A stretch of DNA of 64,000 bases from RGIG1681 sp964646345 (lineage in GTDB: Bacteria > Bacillota > Clostridia > Christensenellales > UBA1242). Positions 60,601 to 64,000 of the stretch are shown in pieces (the first letter of the stretch is position 1; the number at the start of each line of letters is the position of its first letter). The DNA lies in the NCBI GenBank assembly GCA_964646345.1, contig CAZYDU010000001.1:62001-126000 (forward strand), written 5' to 3'. The translations under genes were made by a program, and so were the position numbers. The notes below the pieces were generated by a model. The model was not told where the DNA came from. It saw only the letters and a program-made list of their open reading frames with translations, and ran no database searches.

Positions 60601-60838
60601 ATTTTTCGAAACGCACGAATACGTGTTTGTTGTTTTTCTTGGCTGAAGTTCTAACAACTGTTCTGATTGCAGTTGCAACTTTTCCACTTCTGCCAATAAT
60701 CTTGCCAAAATCTTCGCCATCAACTTTAACGATGTATACAGTTTCTCTGTCGTGGTCTTCTTCACGAATTTCAACTGCGTCTGGATTTGATACAAGATTT
60801 TTAATGATAAATTCAACTAATTCTCTCATAAGCACCAC
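60599..60838 (-). CDS. khpA: KH domain RNA-binding protein KhpA (YlqC)
   Basis: 79 residues, a single KH domain with the GxxG loop as GRSG (KIIGRSGKVATAIRTVVR). Starts RELVEFIIKNLVSNPDAVEI. In streptococci KhpA pairs with KhpB in cell division control. Follows rpsP by 5 bases, as usual. Confidence 0.95.
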   Translation of the reverse strand: MVLMRELVEFIIKNLVSNPDAVEIREEDHDRETVYIVKVDGEDFGKIIGRSGKVATAIRTVVRTSAKKNNKHVFVRFEK

Positions 60839-60843
60839 CGAAA

Positions 60844-61101
60844 TTATTTAGATTTTTTTTCGATTGCACCAGCTTTTTCCAAAAGAGCTTTAACTGTTGG
60901 AGTTGGTTGAGCACCATTTTTAATCCAAGTTTGAGCTTTTTCGCTATCAATCTTAACTTCTTCAGGACTAGTGAGCGGATTGTAAGTTCCGATTAAATCA
61001 ATATATTTTGCATCTCTTGCAACTCTTGAGTCTGCAACAACGATACGATAAAAAGGTGCTTTTTTGTCACCAAGTCTTGTAAGTCTCATTTTAACTGCCA
61101 T
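60844..61101 (-). CDS. rpsP: 30S ribosomal protein S16
   Basis: 85 residues. VKMRLTRLGDKKAPFYRIVV and DLIGTYNPLTSPEEVKIDSE, then AQTWIKNGAQPTPTVKALLE. Between ffh and khpA. Confidence 0.98.
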   Translation of the reverse strand: MAVKMRLTRLGDKKAPFYRIVVADSRVARDAKYIDLIGTYNPLTSPEEVKIDSEKAQTWIKNGAQPTPTVKALLEKAGAIEKKSK

Positions 61102-61162
61102 TTTTCTTCCTCCGATTTTTTATTTATCATACACAGCGGGTATTCCGCTGAAATGAACGTTA

Positions 61163-62491
61163 CTAAAATTTAAAATTTCTGCCAAGCATTTTTTGAAGTT
61201 TTCCATTGTTCATATTCTTCATCATTTGTTTGGTTTGCTCAAATTGTTTCATTAAGCCATTAACATCTTGAATTGTTGTGGCTGAGCCTGCAGCAATTCT
61301 TTTTCTGTTGCTCGCCTTAATGAGTTCTGGATTTAAGCGTTCTTTTTTGGTCATTGACTGAATAATTGCTTTGTATTTCACAAGTTTTGCTTCGTCAAAA
61401 TCTGTAACTTTAAACTTTGAACCAGCTCCAGGTATCATACTAACAAGGTCTGCTAGATTTCCCATTTTGCCAATTTGTTCAAACTGGATTAAAAAGTCTT
61501 CAAGTGTAAAGGTGTTTTTCCTTAAATTTTCTTCAACCTTTTTCATCTGTTCTTCATCAACAACAGCTTGAGCTTTATCAATTAACGACAAAACATCGCC
61601 CATGCCAAGAATTCTTGAAGCCATACGGTCTGGATAAAATGGTTCAATATCCCCTATTTTTTCTCCAACACCGCAAAACTTAATAGGTTTTCCTGTTACA
61701 GCTTTAACAGACAAAGCAACACCACCACGTGTATCGCCATCAAGTTTTGTTACAATTACACCTGTTATTTCAAGTTTTTCATTGAACTCTTTGGCTACGT
61801 TAACCGATTCTTGACCAGTCATTGCATCAATAGTTAAAAGAATTTCTGTTGGATTTGTGGCTTTTTTGATTTCGGCAAGTTCATTCATCAATTCTTCATT
61901 AATTTGAAGACGACCTGCAGTATCAATAATAACAACATCATTACCCATTTTACTAGCTTGTTTTAATGCTTCATTTGCAATTTTTACAGGATTAATTGTT
62001 CCTTTTTCAAAGAAATCAACACCTGCATTTTTTGCACCAATCCTGAGTTGTTCAATCGCTGCGGGACGGTAAATATCACAAGCAACAAGCAATGGTTTTT
62101 TACCTTGTTTTTTAAGCATAAGCCCAAGTTTTGAGCACATTGTGGTTTTACCAGCACCTTGCAAACCGCACATTAATATTACAGTTGGCGGATTTGATGC
62201 AACCCCAAGCTTAACGTTTGTTTCGCCCATTAATGAAACAAGTTCATCACGAACAATTTTTATGACTTGTTGTCCAGGAGTCAAACTTTTTAAAATATCT
62301 TCACCAATAGCCTTTTCAGAAACTTTATTCACAAAATCTTTTACAACCAAAAAGTTAACGTCAGCTTCCAAAAGTGCAATACGAACTTCACGCATCGCTT
62401 GTTTAATTTCAAGTTCTGTAAGCTTTCCATGTTTGGTTAATTTTGAAAATATATGATTAAGTCTATCGCCAAGTGATTCAAAAAGTCCCAT
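61163..62491 (-). CDS. ffh: Signal recognition particle protein Ffh
   Basis: 442 residues. SRP GTPase for membrane protein targeting. NG domain with GLQGAGKTTMCSKLGL, DTAGRLQINEELMNEL and TKLDGDTRGG. The Met-rich M domain (about 300-442) binds signal peptides and SRP RNA (GMGDVLSLIDKAQAVV, QMMKNMNNGKLQKML). Nine bases after ylxM. Confidence 0.98.
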   Translation of the reverse strand: MGLFESLGDRLNHIFSKLTKHGKLTELEIKQAMREVRIALLEADVNFLVVKDFVNKVSEKAIGEDILKSLTPGQQVIKIVRDELVSLMGETNVKLGVASNPPTVILMCGLQGAGKTTMCSKLGLMLKKQGKKPLLVACDIYRPAAIEQLRIGAKNAGVDFFEKGTINPVKIANEALKQASKMGNDVVIIDTAGRLQINEELMNELAEIKKATNPTEILLTIDAMTGQESVNVAKEFNEKLEITGVIVTKLDGDTRGGVALSVKAVTGKPIKFCGVGEKIGDIEPFYPDRMASRILGMGDVLSLIDKAQAVVDEEQMKKVEENLRKNTFTLEDFLIQFEQIGKMGNLADLVSMIPGAGSKFKVTDFDEAKLVKYKAIIQSMTKKERLNPELIKASNRKRIAAGSATTIQDVNGLMKQFEQTKQMMKNMNNGKLQKMLGRNFKF

Positions 62492-62500
62492 ATATGCTCC

Positions 62501-62818
62501 TTAAAATTTAGTAATAATTTTTTCAAGTTTTTGTTTTGCATCAGAATTTAAATTTGATTCAAGCAATCGTAAATCACTTTTAAGTTCTTGTTTGAAGCGA
62601 ACAAAACCACATTTTTCTTCCATGTCAAGGAGTTGCTTTTTTGCTTTAGAAATAGCATCATGAATAGCTTGTCTCGAACCATTTTCAAGTTCAGCCATTT
62701 CACTTTCACTAATATCGAGATTTAAGTACTTATACATAACTTCATACTGTTTTCCCGACAAAAGCTTGCCATACTCGTCAAAAAGAAATGTGAATTTTGT
62801 TAATTCATCAATTTGCAT
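62501..62818 (-). CDS. ylxM: YlxM family helix-turn-helix protein, SRP-associated
   Basis: 105 residues. FLFDEYGKLLSGKQYEVMYKY and then the HTH SESEMAELENGSRQAIHDAI. YlxM is an SRP-pathway accessory factor in Gram-positive bacteria. The HTH turn is slightly changed (ENGSRQAIHD for the usual GVSRQAVHD). First gene of the ffh operon. Confidence 0.92.
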   Translation of the reverse strand: MQIDELTKFTFLFDEYGKLLSGKQYEVMYKYLNLDISESEMAELENGSRQAIHDAISKAKKQLLDMEEKCGFVRFKQELKSDLRLLESNLNSDAKQKLEKIITKF

Positions 62819-62898
62819 AACCTTTGTTTACATTTGAAACTAAACTAATTTATGATAATCATATCAAATTAATTACTCACGTTCCAAATTCAGCCCCC

Positions 62899-62920
62899 TG
62901 TAAAGCATTATTACTTTACA
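62899..62920. promoter_or_regulatory. Dyad at the ylxM-ffh transcription start
   Basis: TGTAAAG (62899-62905), eight bases, CTTTACA (62914-62920): a perfect inverted repeat that covers the predicted start near 62915. It could be a repressor operator or a 5'-terminal RNA hairpin. Confidence 0.5.
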
Positions 62921-62921
62921 T

Positions 62922-62950
62922 AGTATAATATATTTATTTGTCTTTGTCAA
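62922..62950 (-). promoter_or_regulatory. SigA-type promoter of ylxM-ffh-rpsP-khpA
   Basis: Minus strand TTGACA (62945-62950), 17-base spacer, TATACT (62922-62927), with a leader of about 97 bases before ylxM. Confidence 0.82.
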
Positions 62951-62988
62951 CACTATTTTTATTATTGCTGAAAATTTATTTGTACAAA

Positions 62989-63888
62989 TTATTCAAAAAT
63001 TGCATCTACAAAATCTTTTGCATTAAATTCCAACAAATCTTCTGCGGTTTCCCCAACTCCAATATAACGAATAGCAAAGTCATAATCATTTGCTAAGCTT
63101 ACCAAAAATCCACCTTTGCTTGTGCCATCGAGTTTTGTTACGGCAATATCAGTTAGACCCACAGCTTCGTTAAACAACTCAACTTGATTCATTGAATTTT
63201 GACCAGTTGTTCCATCAACTACAATAAATTTGTGGTATTCTGCTTCCTGCCATTCTCTAGACACAACTTTTCCAATCTTTTTAAGTTCTTCCATTAGATT
63301 GACTTTATTGTGAAGCCTGCCTGCTGTGTCAATTAACAAAACATCGGCATTTTTTGCTTTGCTTGAAGATATTGCATCAAACACAACAGCTGATGCATCT
63401 GCACCTTGTTCGCCTGAGACATATTTAGATTTTGTTTTATCTGCCCAAACTTTTAATTGATCGCCCGCAGCGGCTCTGAATGTATCAGCACCAGCAATTA
63501 CAACTTTTTTGCCCATATCGGAAAATTTCTTTGCAAGTTTTCCTATTGTTGTTGTTTTTCCAACACCATTCACTCCAACAACCATTATAGCCAAAGGATA
63601 AGAATATTCTTCCAATTCATTTTGCTCTAGTATTTCAACTAAAATTTCCTTCAAAACATCTTTGCATTCTTCAGTTTTCTTAAGTTTTCTTTGTTTAGAT
63701 TCTTCTCTAAGTCTATCCAAAATTTCTTCAGTCGCACTTGTACCAATATCAGCTGAAATTAAAATAAACTCAAGTTCATCGTAAAAATCTTCATCGATAT
63801 CATTTCCCGTGAAAACATATTTCAGTTTTTCAAAAAATGACTTTTTTGTATTTTTTAATCCACTAGCGAGTCTCGAAAAAAATCCCAT
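62989..63888 (-). CDS. ftsY: Signal recognition particle receptor FtsY
   Basis: 299 residues. Membrane-associated SRP GTPase partner of Ffh. Short A domain, then NG domain with GVNGVGKTTTIGKLAKKF, ADTFRAAAGDQLKVWAD, LLIDTAGRLHNKVNLMEEL and TKLDGTSKGG. GGAG before the ATG. Downstream of smc, the canonical position. Confidence 0.97.
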   Translation of the reverse strand: MGFFSRLASGLKNTKKSFFEKLKYVFTGNDIDEDFYDELEFILISADIGTSATEEILDRLREESKQRKLKKTEECKDVLKEILVEILEQNELEEYSYPLAIMVVGVNGVGKTTTIGKLAKKFSDMGKKVVIAGADTFRAAAGDQLKVWADKTKSKYVSGEQGADASAVVFDAISSSKAKNADVLLIDTAGRLHNKVNLMEELKKIGKVVSREWQEAEYHKFIVVDGTTGQNSMNQVELFNEAVGLTDIAVTKLDGTSKGGFLVSLANDYDFAIRYIGVGETAEDLLEFNAKDFVDAIFE

Positions 63889-63939
63889 AAATACTCCATT
63901 TTTATTATTTTTTTAGAAAAATTTGATTAATTTTGCGTT

Positions 63940-64000
63940 TTATTCTTCTCCGCCATCAATTTTGATAGCATCAGATAGTTTAACTGAAACCACTTTCGAA
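63940..64000 (-). CDS. smc: Chromosome partition protein Smc, extreme C-terminus (partial)
   Basis: Only the last 19 codons and the stop (63940-63942) are inside. The residues SKVVSVKLSDAIKIDGGEE match the Smc end (VSKVVSVKL). smc-ftsY is the standard order. The two kleisin partners ScpA and ScpB are encoded elsewhere in the window. Confidence 0.85.
   Translation of the reverse strand, partial: SKVVSVKLSDAIKIDGGEE

Noticed and set aside
60508..60816. A 102-codon minus-strand frame over khpA
   Set aside because: It overlaps khpA in another frame and runs through the operon terminator, with no family resemblance.
1..64000. CRISPR arrays, prophage, insertion sequences, rRNA genes
   Set aside because: I saw no regularly spaced direct repeats, transposase, integrase, phage structural genes or rRNA in this window.

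Overview
This window looks like a piece of the chromosome of a low-GC, Gram-positive, endospore-forming or recently spore-forming Firmicute, probably an uncultured Clostridia-like lineage. The evidence is the strongly AT-rich DNA, good SigA-type promoters (TTGACA/TATAAT with 17-bp spacers), AGGAG ribosome binding sites, the complete set of spoIIIA genes, spoIVB, a Spo0A DNA-binding domain gene, a SpoIIM-like protein and gerW. Almost every gene is on the minus strand. The exceptions are one tRNA and tdk. I cannot name the species.

Region by region, reading the minus strand from right to left: 64.0-54 kb is the smc-ftsY-ylxM-ffh-rpsP-khpA-(aspS, ygjV)-rimM-trmD-(nudix)-rbgA-rnhB-yraN-rplS cluster for protein targeting and ribosome maturation. 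54-45 kb carries comM, dprA, a GNAT gene, topA, trmFO, hslV, hslU and trxA. 44.6-41 kb carries a nifS/nifU-like pair, tdk (plus strand), a YtxH-like gene, ruvX and a DUF1292 gene. 40.7-24 kb is the classic rpsB-tsf-...-frr-uppS-cdsA-rseP-(polC locus)-rimP-nusA-ylxR-ylxQ-infB-rbfA-nrnA-truB superoperon, interrupted by a large surface lipoprotein gene. 24-19 kb is efp and spoIIIAA-AH. 18.9-10.3 kb is asp23, an unknown gene, nusB, xseA, xseB, recN, spoIVB, a spo0A-like gene, a spoIIM-like gene and a dacF-type carboxypeptidase. 10.2-7 kb is a site-2 protease, scpA, scpB, a DUF2953 gene and gerW. 6.5-1 kb is rluB, a flavoprotein, plsC, tRNA-Thr, a Nudix gene, an M16 peptidase and the start of htpG.

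The backbone follows the Bacillus/Clostridium gene order closely, so departures stand out. (1) The gene at the spo0A position has only the Spo0A DNA-binding domain and no receiver. (2) The gene at the polC position keeps the PolC N-terminal part, OB fold and DEDDh exonuclease but has no PHP or polymerase domains. (3) The NifS-like protein lacks the PLP lysine and other cofactor ligands, and its NifU-like partner lacks one scaffold cysteine. (4) SpoIIIAF is reduced to a 51-residue membrane stub. (5) A His/Cys-rich lipoprotein gene sits between tsf and frr, where pyrH is usually found, and its promoter has a run of ten C residues as part of the -35/-10 spacer, which suggests phase variation. (6) htpG has a CIRCE-type operator at its start site.

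Intergenic DNA also holds a dispersed GTCATTTCGA...GAGAAATC repeat (three copies), an over-represented TTTTGCGTTTT word, and several hairpins or dyads at predicted transcription starts.
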